From: Blastomyces gilchristii SLH14081
Lineage: Eukaryota > Ascomycota > Eurotiomycetes > Onygenales > Ajellomycetaceae
Assembly (NCBI RefSeq): GCF_000003855.2
Contig: NW_003101682.1
Span: 5,646,828-5,710,827, forward strand
Length of the DNA stretch: 64,000 nucleotides
Direction of reading: 5' to 3'
Part shown: one piece after another, positions 24,857 to 38,290 of the stretch
How the letters are laid out: the number at the start of each line of letters is the position of its first letter
Position numbering within the stretch: position 1 is the first letter of the stretch
Program-made: the position numbers and the translations under genes
The notes under the pieces: model-generated
Seen by the model: only the letters and a program-made list of their open reading frames with translations
What the model was told of the DNA's origin: nothing
The model's database searches: none

Positions 24857-27800
24857 AAGTAAACTTATTCATTTTATCAGAATACTCTTATCACTGAATT
24901 TTAAATCACAGCTTATAATCTCACTTCTCTGAGTTAATAATCTCTTTAGTCTGATATTCTCTTTCACTCTCTAGTACTTTTTAAGCAGAGTGATAAGTTA
25001 TAAAATTCTCTTCTAAGAATTTCTTATATTTACAGAGTAAAGAGATATGAAAAATATTATATATCTGTAACTCTGATAGCAGTTCTACTTCATAGAACTA
25101 TAAACTGACTTTCTTCATAATTTTATAAGACTCTATCTGTAAGAGATTCAGCTTCTCACTAGATCTTTATATAATAATATTTTCTAGACTCAGTCAGACT
25201 TCATTATCTTTCTTAAAACTCTTTATAATATACTTAAAGTCATAGTATCTCTTTTGATACTCTTGAGTCTTTCTCAAGAATTCACAGACTTTCTTCTGAA
25301 TATTCTGAATTCTCTCAGTCTATTCATAGACATTATCACACTTTATAGTGTACTCTCACAGATTTATCAAGATTATTCACAGATAAGTCTCAGTAAGTAT
25401 CTCAAAGAGAGTTTTATCTATACTGACATGCTTTGAGTTATTATATATAAACTCTGTAAGTGATAATTAATATACTCAGTCATTCTGATTATAATTGACA
25501 AAACACTATAAATATTATTTCAATATAATTATCAGATATTCTCTCTGATTATCTGTCTGTTAATGAAAAGTTATACTTAGATCTTATAAGATCTTCAGTA
25601 TAGTTATCAGATTAGACTTGAACTTATTTATAAAGATTAATTCTCTATCTAAGATAATAGTCATGAATAACTTATATATTCAGATCACATTATAAATAAA
25701 GTTATGAGTCAAATTCTTTAACTTTAAGCTCTTATAAGTAAGTATAAAGTATGTTATCTTAATGAAGTAATCTACTATCATCAGCACACTGTTAAAGCAG
25801 ACATTATATATATTCTTACTTTCAGAGAGACTTATAAGAGTGTTTATTTCTAGCTATTCTTAAGATTTCTGTAGAATGAATAAAGAAGTAAGTTCTTTAT
25901 ATAGTCTAAACTGCACTATCTATGAATTCTGAGAAATAGTATAAGAATTCACTATCTTCTTTATAAGCTCTTATATCTGCAGTCAGAAGTATTTTCTTAT
26001 CAGCAACTTATAAGATCTAGTATCTATAAAATAACCTGCTAGAGAAGAGTTATAATATCTTTTAATAAGTTCTATTTATAGAAACTAATTTACAGATATA
26101 TATATTCAGCTCTCTCTTTATAAGAGATTATTTAAGTCTCTTTAATTCTTTATTTCTGCAGAGTTGATTTCTGCTGTAAGCAGTTTCTGAATATACTAAG
26201 TATATTCATTCTTCAGTTACAGTTCAGATAATCTGAATAGAAGATTTTATAAAGACTTATACTCTGTTTTTTCTTATATTAGATCTTTTATAACACTTCT
26301 CAAAGTCTGTAAACTCTTCAGATTATAAATACTCTCTTCAAGAATTCTTACAGAGATTCTCAAAGTATTAACTCTCAGTATTATAGAGAGTAGTTATACA
26401 GACTTCTTTTCTCTTTTCTCTCTCTTCTTTTATAAGAAATTAAGAGACTCTTCAGTCAATCTCTTTATAATACTTAGTCTGAGTATTCTGTAAAGTATTT
26501 CTATCTTCTCTAATCTCTCTATGTCTGTCATTCTGATCTTCTTGACATAGTCAGATCTGTGAGAGGGTTTATCTACTAAGTTCTTAGTTTTCTTAATATA
26601 CTCTATCTTGAATCAGAACTCACTCAGTCTCTGAGCTCAGTGAATTTACTACTATGAGAGTTTCTTTATTAAAGTAAACTATTATAAGCTATTATAATCA
26701 GTTCTAATAGTAATCACTGTTATAAGACTCTTAAAGTAGTAGTATCAGTAATGAAAGAATTTCACTATTATAAGAAACTTTTGATTATGAATATTATAGT
26801 TAATCTTTACAGATTACATCTTTCATAAGAAAAAGATCACTAAAACTCAGTTCTTATTTAACTGTAGTTATAACACTATTTCTAAAATTATAAAAAAGAA
26901 GATATCTGTCTTTAATCTAGTTAGAAGTAAGAGATTAAAGTAAAATAGTATTATTATATTTATAAATGTCTGTTTTAACTCTGCAAAGATCTTATAAGCT
27001 TTTAAGATAAGAAAGTTCTTACAGCTCTTTCTTCTTAATAATCTTTTTATTCTTCATTTATAGAATTACTTCTTGTTATTTTCACTCTTCAGTATATCTG
27101 TAAGAGTTGACAAGATTCTTATAGATATAAAGATAAATTATCTATAGAAATTGACAAAGCTCAGAAAGATCTAAATCTTATAAATACTAGTTAACTTTAA
27201 TTATAATAGAATAGTCTTAACTTATGAAGATTTCATCTGAATATCATCTACAGTAATTACATATTTTAGAAAATTAATTCAATGAATACTGAAGTTATAC
27301 TTTATAAGCTTAATATACAGTTCTGTCTCATCTAGAGTCTTTAGCATAGTTTATATATACTCAGTATGTTCTTTCTTCTTTATAGAGTATATTATTACAT
27401 CATTCAGACATATTACTATAAAGACATTCAGATATATATAAAGTATCTTATTAATAAAAGACTGAAATACTGTGAGAGTATTAGTCAAACTAAAAGACAT
27501 TACTAGATATTTAAATAATCTCAGTATAATTCTGAAGATAGTCTTTTACTTATTCTCAGACTGTATTCACAGCTGTGTATATATATTAATTATATTCAGT
27601 TGTATAAATATAACAGCTTCTGTAAGATGATTGATCATATTCTTAATTAGAGACAGAAAATAGTGACTCTTTATAGTCTTGAAGTTCAGATAATAATAGT
27701 TTATATATAATCTGAGATCTTTATTCTTCTTTTTTATAAATATTACAGAGACTTCTATAAAGATCTATGAAAGTTAAATGAAGTCATTCTTCAGATTCTT

Positions 27801-29671
27801 CTTTATATAAGTCTGTAAGATCTCTGTCTTATAATAAAATAGCTTATAAATTGATTTTCAGAAGAGTTTCTATTCTTTTATTAAATCTATTATTAAATTC
27901 TTCTCACAGTGAGATGAAAGCTCAGCTGTTTTAACTGAACTGAATATCTCTATAAGATCTTGATATTTCTCTGATATTCAAAGCTCAGTTTTGATGACTG
28001 TGAAGTTCTTAGACATTTATAAAGTTATTATATAAATAGACTTATCTTCTCTAATTAACTTTATAACATTAACTGATTCTATCTTTATAAGTAAGTCTGT
28101 CAATACTGATCAGAAGTATAAACCTGACTTATAGATAATTATGTACAGATTTTATCTTTGAAGTTATATAAGTATTAAGTACATTTTATCTGTGATATCT
28201 GTGATAATTACAGTTTCTGCAAATCTTCTTCAGATTTCAGAAAGATCTTGTAATTCAAAGATAACTCTTATAAGTTTCTCAGTTCTCAGGTCTGAGTTTT
28301 CATACTCTGCTTAATATAAGAGTAGATTCTCAGTTTTTATTATTCAGCTTATTTACTCTGTGAGCTTTAGAGATACTACAGTGATCTGAGATTCTGAGTT
28401 TATTAATACTTTTTATACTTACAAAGTAGTAGTATTATGATATAATCTCTCTTTATAAGCATGTATTTTCATTGAGAAAGTAACAGATTCAGATGTCAGC
28501 TTTAAGACTCTTAAGAAGACTGTTACTAACTCTGTTTATAACTCTTTAAATTTCTATTTGAATTTATCTGAATAGTTTGTATAAAGATGTTCTAATTTAG
28601 AACAGATAAAGTAGAGACTTCTTTTCTTAATCTCTCTATTATATACTTTATTTATAGAAGCTTATGAAACTCTCTCTTTCTACTCAGCAGTCAGATATAA
28701 ATCTCTCTATATCTTATTATCTTTTTCTAGTAACTCTGTTCTCTGTTATTCTGACTCTTACAGAGTCAGTCAGTGATTTACTCTCTATAAGTTTGTGACT
28801 CTCATAGTAATCTATAAACAGTGAATAAAAGTTATCAGTTTCTTCAGAGTCAAGATCTTAGAGTCTTACTTAATAAGCTTATTCTATATATTTTTATTCA
28901 GTCTCTTTATAAATATTATTATTCAGATCTTATTTCAGAACTCTGTTTTCACAGATCTTAATTTATATCATAATTTTATAAAGTGCTGTAAGTAGTCTTT
29001 ATCAGATTTCTTATCTCTTTATTTAATATTAATAATGACAGTTCAGATGTTCTGTATTTAACTTATAAAGTCTCTTAAGTTATTCTCTAAATAAATCTTA
29101 AGAACAGATCAGTAGAATCTCTTATAATTATTTTCTAAATAATTCAGTTAGTTCTTGACTTCAGTGTAGTAGAGATCTGTTATTATATAGATAATAGCTT
29201 CTTCATCTTTTATATCACATAGCTGAGCTTGTAAGTTAATTTCAAATACAAACTTATAAAAGCTTTTATAGATTGTGATTTAATAGAAGGTCTTAAGTAA
29301 TTATAACTTAAGAAAGTTTCTTTTCAGTTTATAGATATCTCTGAAGATTATGTCTAGAGACTCAGTTTAAGAGTGTTTTTAAATAGTAAGTATTTCTTAT
29401 AGAAAAATAACTTAATTCTGCAGAAGATACTCAAGAATGTTCTTCACTGAGATTAATTTATTCATAAGTTCTCAGAATTTCTCTATTACAGATATAAAGA
29501 ATACTATTCTGTAAGTAATTAATAAGTTCTCTAAGACTTCTTTTATAGAAATTATTTATGATTTGAGTGACTACTTCTGAGTGTCTGTAGTAGAGTTTAC
29601 AGAGATTGAAGTGTATAAGTTTCTACTTCTTTCAGTTATAATAAGCAGTTGCTGACTGAGAGAGCTTGAAA

Positions 29672-29928
29672 TATAAGAATAAGTACTCATAGACAATTAT
29701 TCAGATGTTTATAGCTTGACATGATATGTACTGTTAACTACTAGAAGTATTCATGATAGAAAGATAAATATAGAGATTAAATATATAATAGCATTCAAGC
29801 TGAGTTATAAATAGTAGTCGCGAACTTCAGTCTATATAGTTATGTGTAACCAAGGGCTGCTAACTCTATTGATTACATGAGAAATAGAAATAGAAGTAAA
29901 GAATCCGCGAGAAGCAGAATTTCTTACA
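29672..29928 (-). repeat. Right LTR of Y-inner
   Basis: A 257-bp partner of 13774-14030. The left end is decayed to TATAAGAATAAG. The right end, TTTCTTACA, is intact and followed by the AATTT duplication. Confidence 0.85.
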
Positions 29929-30969
29929 AATTTCAGAATTAGTCTTATAACTACAGTTAAATAAGAACTGAGTTCTAATACTCTTTTTCTCATAGAAGAT
30001 GCAATCTGTGAAGATTAACTATAATATTCATGATTAGAAGTTTCTTATAATAGTAAAATTCTTCTATTACTGATATTATTACTTCAAGAGCCTTATAATA
30101 GTGATTACTATTAAAACTGATTATAACAGCTTAGAATAGTTTACTTTAATCAAGAAACTCTTATAGTGATAGATTCACTAAGCTCAGAGACTAAGTGAGT
30201 TCTAATTCAAGATAGAGTATATTAAGAGAACTAAGAACTTAGTAGACAGACTCTCTCACAGATCTGACTATATTGAGAAGATTAGAATAATAGATATAGA
30301 GAGACTAGAGAAGATAGAAAAGCTTCACAGAATACTTAAACTGAGTGTTATAAAGAGATTAACTGAAAAGTCTCTCAATTCTCTATAAGAGAAGAGAAGA
30401 AAGAGAGAGAAAAAGTCTGTACAACTACTCTCTATAATACTGAGAGTCAATACTCTGAGAGTTTCTGTAAGATTCTTGAAGAGAGTATCTATAATCTGAA
30501 GAGTTTGCAGAGTTTGAGAAGTACTGTAAAAGATCTGATATAAGAAAAAACAGAGTATAAGTCTTTATAAGATCTTCAATTCAGATTATCAGAACTGCAA
30601 CTAAAGAATGAATATACTCAGTATATTCAGAAACTACTTATAATAGAGATTAATTCTGCAAAAATAAAAAGTTAAAGAAACTTAAATAATCTCTTATAAA
30701 GAGAGAACTGAATTTATATATCTATAAATAAGTTTCTATATATAGAACTTATTAAAAGATATTATAACTCTTCTCTAGCAGATTATTTTATAGATACTAG
30801 AACTTATAAGTTATTTATAAGAATATACTTCTGATTAAAAATATAAGAACTTGTGAAGAAGATAGTGAATTCTTATACTATTTATCAGAGTTTGTGAGTA
30901 GTATAGTTCAGACTATATAAAGAACTTACTTCTCTACTTATTCTGCAGAAATATGAAGAACAGTTAAAA

Positions 30970-31200
30970 ATGAATACTTTCATAAATCTCTCTGAAAGTA
31001 AGAATATATATAATACCTGCTTTGACAGTGTGCTGATGATAGTAGATTGCTTTATCAAGATAACACACTTTATACTCACTTATAAGAACTTAAAGTTAAA
31101 GAATTTAACTTATATCTTTATCTGCAATGTGATTCAGTTATATGAGTTATCTATAAATATTGTCTCAGATAGAGAATTAATCTGTATAAAGAAGTTCTGA
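30970..31200 (+). pseudogene. Y-outer integrase core remnant
   Basis: A 76-residue open stretch reads as the integrase catalytic core. It has LMIVDCFIK (the first catalytic Asp in the VVVDR-type motif) and, about 58 residues on, NIVSDRE with the second Asp. Both acidic residues survive, unlike in B2. Surrounding frames are broken. Confidence 0.75.
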
Positions 31201-32043
31201 TCTGATCTGATAACTATACTGAAGATCTTATAAGATCTAAGTACAGCTTTTTATTAATAGATAGATGATCAGATAGAATATCTGATAAGTATATTAAAAT
31301 AGTATCTACAGTGCTTTGTTAATTACAATCAGAATAACTAAGTGTATTAAATTATCACTTACCAGAGTTTATATACAACAACTCAAAAGCATGTCAGTAT
31401 AGATAAAAATTCTCCTTTAAAAATACTTGCTAAGACTTTATCTGTGAATGATTTTTAATAAATCTATAAGAGTACATTATAAAGTGTAGTAATATCTGTG
31501 AATGAGCTGAGAGAATTCAGAATATTTTGAGAGAAAGTCTGTGAATTCTTAAGAAAGACTTAAGAGTATCAGAAGAGATACTATAACTTTAAGTATATTA
31601 TAAAGTGTTTTAAGAAAGATAATAAAGTCTCACTGAGTTTGAAAAATATTATTATACAGAGATCTAGTAAGAAGCTGAATCTCTTATAAATAGAGTTTTA
31701 TACAATTATAAAGAAAGTTAGTTTATAGTTTTACAGATTAAAACTATTATCTAAGTTATAAATATATAATGTTTTTCATATTTCTTTACTCTATAAATAT
31801 AAGAAATTTTCAGAAGAGAACTCTGTAACTCATCACTCTATTCATAAAGTATTAGAGAGTAAAAGTGAATATCATATTAAAGAGATTATTAACTTAAAGA
31901 AGTGAGATTATAAGCTCTGATTTAAGATTCAGTGATAAGAGTGTTCTGATAAGATAAATAAGTTTACTTAAGAATTATCTAAGTAGATAAGATATCTGTA
32001 GAAGCTGAGATATAACTTTCATACTATAAATTCTGATAAGTTA

Positions 32044-32352
32044 TGTAAGAGGTCTACGCCGAATAGATCGGTATAATATTGATAGGTCTTATATAACAAA
32101 GAGAAAAACATTAGAGAAGGAAAGAAAGAGAAAGTGCAAGAATCAGCAATTGAAGTGAATATTTATATATGTATGTGATGATGTATGCAGTGAAGTTTCA
32201 GAGCAGAAGAATCTATATGCATTTATAGTGACTGAGAATCAGTGATTGAGAATGACTGAGAATCAGAGCATATGTGTTCAAGAATGAAGTGATTGAAATC
32301 TGTGAAGTGTAATGAAATAGGCTATATAATTGATCAGGTGCAGCCTGTCACA
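32044..32352 (-). repeat. Left LTR of B2
   Basis: It starts TGTAAGAGGTCTACGCCG and ends CAGCCTGTCACA. Most differences from the right copy fall at ancestral CpG (for example ACGCCG here, ATGCTG there). Confidence 0.9.
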
Positions 32353-32356
32353 TTAG

Positions 32357-32368
32357 CTCTTTCTTTTC
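32357..32368 (-). other. Polypurine tract of B2
   Basis: The minus strand reads GAAAAGAAAGAG directly upstream of the minus-strand 3' LTR, where plus-strand DNA synthesis is primed in LTR elements. It confirms the element's direction. Confidence 0.6.
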
Positions 32369-32568
32369 AGAAGCAGTTCTCATCAGTCAAGAGCTGCTGT
32401 TTCAGATAACACAGAACTCAGAGTTCAGGTCAGTTGATTATAGCTAACTCATTTTATAAGATATTATCAGCTGCGGCTGTGTAATTTCTTATCAAGAATA
32501 TCTTCAATCTCTCACTTAAGCTTATTATCTTCTTCTATGATCTCTGGTGATTGTCAGTCAGAAGTCAG

Positions 32569-33414
32569 TTAAGAAGAGAACAGATCAGTAATAGTGCAGT
32601 GAAGCAAACTTGTATAAAAGATATCATGAATTTCTGATAATGTGTTAAGACAGTAGTTATGACTATCTAGAACTTCTATCACTTTATATCTGATATGATG
32701 GTAATCTAGCATATGAGATAAATATGTGGTTTGTATGTTCTTGAGATTCAATCATACCAGGTCTTCTATCTTATACTGCTCTGTGAAATCTCATCAGATA
32801 TTAATTTAATTTTCTTGATCTTGTTTTATAATTATTATGAAGGTCTCTGCTCAGTCACAGATATCTTAGAGCTTTATTACTATATTATCAGTGATCTGAA
32901 TCAGACTGTGAGAGTTCAATGTAAACTGTATAATCTCTAGAAGATTTAATATGTTCATATAATATTCATGTGTAAGAAAGAACAGACTTATATCTGTTGA
33001 AATAACATCTTGATTATTGATAGCAATCTCTGTATATAGAAGAAGATTATATCAATCATCTTATAAGTGATTACAGAACTTATAAAGATAATTCTTTACA
33101 GTCTGAATTATCTGTTCTAATGCATTATCAGTCTCAGAGTGATAGATAGTTAATAAACAGTATATAATCTTAAGAACTTGACAGATTCTTATTCAGAGAG
33201 TGCTTATAAATTGACAGTCTTAATCTGATACTATAGATCTCAGCAATTCATGTATCTGATAGAATAGACTTCTTAGAAAAGCTTCAGTGACTTGTTCAGT
33301 ATTCATCTTATCACAGAGTTTCAATATAATACTCTTACTCAATTGATTCATAATGATCAGAATATTTCTACAGCTCTTACTCTTAGAAAGATTAATAGTG
33401 AAGTTAATTATCAC
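32569..33414 (-). pseudogene. B2 integrase remnants (core and C-terminal part)
   Basis: At 33414-33220 the core reads NLSKSKSCRNILIIMNQLSK and ends SIVSD. The first catalytic Asp of the VVVDRLSK-type motif is Asn. At 32751-32569 the stretch YLSHMLDYHH...EIHDIFYTSLL matches the conserved integrase C-terminal motif in which HDVFHVSLL is usual. The stretch between is broken by stops. Confidence 0.75.
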
Positions 33415-34699
33415 ATCTCATCAGATTCTATCAGAAATATTAAGTGATTTCAGCAGATCTTTTCTACAGTTCTTTCACATGATGATGAAGAAATAATAGT
33501 TACAGTTTCAGATAAAACATCTGATACTATTTAATATCTTGAGTCAGTAGAACTTCTAAGAGATTATTTGATACAGTTATTCATGATCTAAATGACTGAT
33601 TATATACAAATTATACATCTCTTACATTATTCAAGTATGTAAGAGTTCAGAGTAGAAGATTCAACATTACTTGCAGAACTATAGAGTGTTATTATCATTG
33701 ATTGAGTATTCTGAGATATCAGTTCTTATACATAGTTCTGAAAGGAATTAAGGTGCTTCTTAACATACTGCTTCAGTGAGTGTTTAAAAAAGTATATCAG
33801 TTTGAGCTGTTACATGTCATAATTCATTCAGTGTAGATTCAGAAGAAGTTAAGATATCAGTGTCAGTGTTAGTATCAGTATCAGTGACAGTTTAGAGAGA
33901 GAGTGTTCTATTTGAAGAAGTGTGTATAGTGTTATTAGTTGTTTCATCTTGATTAACTAATATCTTCAGATCTAGAAGCTGATATTCTTAGTTTATTCAA
34001 CAGGTGTCTGTTACATCAGAAGATATATCTTACTCTTATTATAAGAGAGCATCTGTCATTAAGTTCTGACTGCTGAGACAGTAGTATATTGTAAAATAAA
34101 AGCAGCTTAAGAACTCAGATCATCACATCTGTTATTCAGTGAGTTTACAGATAGTTGTAAAATACTTGAGATTCTTATAATCTGTAATTATCTCAAATTC
34201 AGAGATATTTCAGAGTTCAGAGTCTCATTCTTCTAGACAGTATATAATTGTAAGAAGTTTCTTATCATAGATCTCATAGTTATATTCAGTGAGACTCAAT
34301 TTCTTAGACATGAAGATGCATGATTATAAAACATCTTTATTATTATATTATAATATAGCTCTCTCTGTAATATAGTCAGAGAAGTCAGCTTCAATAACTA
34401 TTTCATAATCAGAGTTAAATATCATTAGCAGAGAGATGTTGATAAATATCTTCTTTATCTGTATGAATACAGCTTCAGTGTTCACTAATTACTGAAATAC
34501 TGAGTTCTTCTTGATAAGTTCTATAAGTGATCTCATGATATCTGAGAAGTTTCATATAAATTATCAATAGAAGTTAGCAAATCTAATGAAGCTTCATACA
34601 TCTTTTACAATACATGAGGCTTTTCATTCAAGAATGATGAAGACTTTCTCAGAATTCATTCAAATTCTCTTATCAGCTTCTATGATAAAACCTAGATAT

Positions 34700-35300
34700 T
34701 TAATACTCTTGACTTCAAAGTCATACTTGTCAATATCTATTGATAGTTCTGCTTCTCATAATTGTTATAATACTTTTTATACATGTTCTTGATATTCTTT
34801 TCTGAACTCATCAGTGAAGATGAGAATGTCATTGAGATATACAGATACAAATTCATCAAGAGAATTTCAGAGTGCTCAGTTGATATACTTCTGAAATGTA
34901 CTGAGAGTATTGATTAGTTCAAAGAATGTAACTATTTATTCAAAGAGATTATAATATATTCAGAATGCTGTAAGTCATTCATCTTCTTCAGTGATACAGA
35001 TTTTATAAAATGTAGTAATGATATCTAGTTTTGTAAATCATTGAGCTTGTTCAATATAAGCTAGGATTTCATTGATAAGAGATAAAGAATAGCAGTTCTT
35101 CTTAATTAATCTATTCAATTCTTAATAGTTCACACAGAATCAGAGTTCTTCATCTGATTTCTTTGTAAAGAGAATAGAAGCTGTAGTGAAAGAGTTACTA
35201 ATACATATAAATCTCTTATTCAACAGATTATTGAGTATCTTTCAAAGAAGAAGAAGTTCATTCTGAGATATGTTATAAAGAAGGCCTTATGATAGCTTGA
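34700..35300 (-). pseudogene. B2 reverse transcriptase remnant
   Basis: The catalytic box reads YLNDILIF on the minus strand at 34839-34816 (YLDDILIF expected, Asp to Asn by one G-to-A step). The equivalent in B1 near 4,100 reads NLDDILI, so each copy lost a different residue. Flanking frames are broken. Confidence 0.7.
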
Positions 35301-36353
35301 GATTCTTATCATTCTTCTTTTCTAACTTAATACTGTGATCTACTCCTGAGCCTCATAAGAGAGGTATATTCATAGTGTTATCTTGTTGAAAGACATCTAG
35401 ATATTCATGATATTATTGAGAGAGTTTTGTATAAGAATCTGTTATTGTAAAACAGAATAACTTTTCTAGAGTCTTTTTAATATCAGCCAGACTGATGAAA
35501 TAGATTGACACATGATTCTGCTATCAGTGATTCTTTCAGTGACTTCTTTTTCTGAGCATTTCATAGGCATTGACAGGGATCTGTGTCAGGTTCATAGTCT
35601 TGTAAATATCATCCTTATGAACTCTATCATTGTTAGAGAATATTAAACTCCTGTTTTAAGCATTCAACAAGATGTCTTGTTCAGATAGTCAGACAAGTTC
35701 TAACATAAGATTATAATCAAGATTATTAACTTTATATGCATAGATGTCTTCACACTAATGTTCTCTGACATCTATGTTTAGTTTTCTCATGTAACAGATG
35801 CAAACATCTTTTTAATTATCAAATTCTGCAAAAAGTCAGGGTTTTGATAAGAGAATATGCTGAAGGTTATGATGTCTTACAACTGAAGATTTAATCATTG
35901 TATAGTGATATAGACTGCTGTCTACTATGACTTTCATATTATACATGTTATTAATCACAGTAGATACAAGAATTGTATTTATTATCATTTTCTCTTCAAA
36001 TTATTGTCATCTGACCTCTTCAAGCTTCTGTTTGCAAATTTAAACAGAAGCTAATCTTTTTCCTGTTTCACTGAGACATTCTTATAGTTATCTTCTGAAT
36101 CTTTCTTCACTGTAATGTGATTGATGCAGACAGGTGTTGATTCATTCTTTGAACAAGATAAGACTGATCTTTCTCTTGATTGAGAAGGCATATAGGTCAA
36201 TCAACAGTTGAAAGTGATGTGTTCTGATTAGTTACAGTTGATGTATACTTCACATTGACATCAATCAGTGACTTCTTCAGGACTGATCTCAGAAACTTGA
36301 AAGCCTGTTTAAATAGCAGAAACTCTTGCTTATGTGTAGATATTTGAGTCTAC

Positions 36354-36602
36354 TCAATTCATGACATCTGCATCTTTGTTATTCTTCAGCACAGGTGTGT
36401 GAGTGACTGAGTTATTTCTCAGTGCAGGTGTGTGAGTATAATGTCTTCTGTCACTGTTCTGTATACTTTTGAGCTTGATAAGATAATCATTCAATGTCTG
36501 AAGCTGTGTGCAGAAACCTTTATAAGTCTGATCTTTGTCTATGCTTACAAGAGTCTGTAAGAGTTTGAAAGTTAATGTCTTCTTGAGCATGCTAATCTTC
36601 AT
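36354..36602 (-). pseudogene. B2 gag fragment
   Basis: An 82-residue open stretch reads LKKTLTFKLLQTLVSIDKD, then a region ending in a tandem HTPALRNN/HTPVLKNN repeat. The length, position next to the 5' LTR side and charged helical character fit the C-terminal part of a gypsy gag protein. B1 has only one repeat unit at the same place (about 5,660-5,700). Confidence 0.5.
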
Positions 36603-37502
36603 TTGATTCTCTCAAGATTAATCACCTACTTCTAGAATCTCGATGTCAAAGTCAGGAATAAATGTTGTAAGAGAAGTGTTTCTCTGTCAGATGCTCTGTA
36701 ATCAATCTAACACTTTCTGTTATATGACAGTGTCTCAGAACAGAATATTGAGATGTTTGATAATATTATCAGATATTTGCAACACTGATTTGTATATCTT
36801 TATTCATGAATGAAACTTCTGTTTTGTATGATTCTTCAATTGTTCATTGATATATCAATCTTGATTGATTAGTGAACTGATGACATCTCTATTCACACTC
36901 AGTTTCATGAGCATTTTCATCCTTCATGATGAGTAGAGAGTGAGATCAGAAGTATTGAAATATGCAGAAGTATCTAAGCATTCTTTCAGTGCTTTTATAT
37001 TTGATTCTGTAGATGTTGAAATTGTCTGAGTTTCTTGTTGTAATAATTGTTGAATCTCTTCATATTAGCATTATTAAGTTGCATGCATATCAGCTATTTA
37101 TTACTGTTGCAATTTCAATATTGCTCAGAGTCACTGTGATATTACTTCTATACTCATGTTTAAGAGTTCTCTTATATTGTTGTTAGATATGTCATTCATT
37201 GAGTGTATGATATCTGTGAAATCTTGAAGAAGTGTAATTATATAAATATCTCATATATCTGAGTGTCAGAACTCTCAAGTCTTTCACTGATATTCTCTTT
37301 GTAAGATCTTATTGCAGAGTCAGAGTGACTGATAAGCAAGCTTCTATCTGAGAACTCAGTGTTCACTTAACTGTTTGACTGTTTCTCTATTTCTTACATG
37401 TTATTACATGTTCAGATATCTCTTGATAAATAATTATTTCTGATAAGAAGATAATGTGTGAATAATTGTTTTCAAATAAGAAGATAATAAACATTTTTCT
37501 AG

Positions 37503-37811
37503 TGTAAGAGGTCTATGCTGAATAGATTGATATAATATTGATAGGTCTTATATAATAAAGAGAAAAATGTTCGAGAAGGAAAGAAAGAGAAAGTGTGAGA
37601 ATCAGTGATTGAAGTGAATATTTATACATGTATATGATAGTGTATGCAGTGAAGTTTCAGAGCGGAAGAATCTATATGTGTTTGTGATGGCTGAGGATCA
37701 GTGATTGAGAATGGCCGAGAATCGGAGCATACATGTTTGAGAATGAAGTGGTTGAAATCTGTGAAGTGTAACGGAATAGTCTATATAATTGATCAGGCGC
37801 AGCTCATTACA
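37503..37811 (-). repeat. Right LTR of B2
   Basis: It starts TGTAAGAGGTCTATGCTG and ends CTCATTACA. It has the same length as the left LTR. It is the 5' LTR in reading direction. Confidence 0.9.
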
Positions 37812-38168
37812 AGTTAGAATAATATAATCTTCACTAAGAATCTAATTATAATAAAGATATTAACACTGTTATTTATAAATTCTAGTCTATAAAGATAATA
37901 AGTTTCTACTAAGATAAACAGTCTACAGTATATATAAAGAAAAGAAGAAATTATATTTTTATTAAAAGTTAAAAAATAAAGAAAATAAAAACAGAGCTGT
38001 GAACACAATTTAGAGATTAATAAAGAAAAAATAAAGAAAACTTATACTTATATTTTTAATATCTGTGATACTTAATCTCTCTATAACTATTAATTTTCTT
38101 CTTCAAAGAAGTAGAGAGTATTATATCTATATACAGATATTATTATATTTCATACAAGACTGTCAGAA

Positions 38169-38290
38169 NNNNNNNNNNNNNNNNNNNNNNNNNNNNNNNN
38201 NNNNNNNNNNNNNNNNNNNNNNNNNNNNNNNNNNNNNNNNNNNNNNNNNNNNNNNNNNNNNNNNNNNNNNNNNNNNNNNNNNNNNNNNNN
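38169..38290. other. Assembly gap (122 N) in Y-outer
   Basis: N run in the gag-to-3' LTR part of Y-outer. No feature can be assigned across it. Confidence 0.99.

Larger units (their letters stand above)
13774..29928 (-). mobile_element. Y-inner: Ty3/gypsy-like LTR element inserted in Y-outer
   Basis: The LTRs are 13774-14030 and 29672-29928 (257 bp each). The target-site duplication is a perfect AATTT at 13769-13773 and 29929-29933. It reads on the minus strand, opposite to its host Y-outer. Its own sequence is 13774-16040 plus 24857-29928. Element C occupies 16041-24856. The reverse complement of its 15.87-16.04 kb matches Y-outer at 31.95-32.04 kb and 37.81-37.9 kb across the B2 insertion. 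An RT motif region is recognisable on the minus strand near 27.4 kb. No open frame survives. Confidence 0.85.
32044..37811 (-). mobile_element. Element B2: near-complete 5,768-bp Ty3/gypsy-like retrotransposon inserted in Y-outer
   Basis: The LTRs are 32044-32352 and 37503-37811, each 309 bp, with TG...CA ends. The target duplication is a perfect AGTTA at 32039-32043 and 37812-37816. The uninterrupted target is in Y-inner near 15,975. A minus-strand polypurine tract lies just inside the left LTR (32357-32368). Minus-strand order: gag C-terminal region (36602-36354), RT box YLNDILIF (34839-34816), integrase core (33414-33220), integrase C-terminal part (32751-32569). It retains more CpG than B1 and looks like the younger copy, but is still full of stops. 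Confidence 0.9.
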
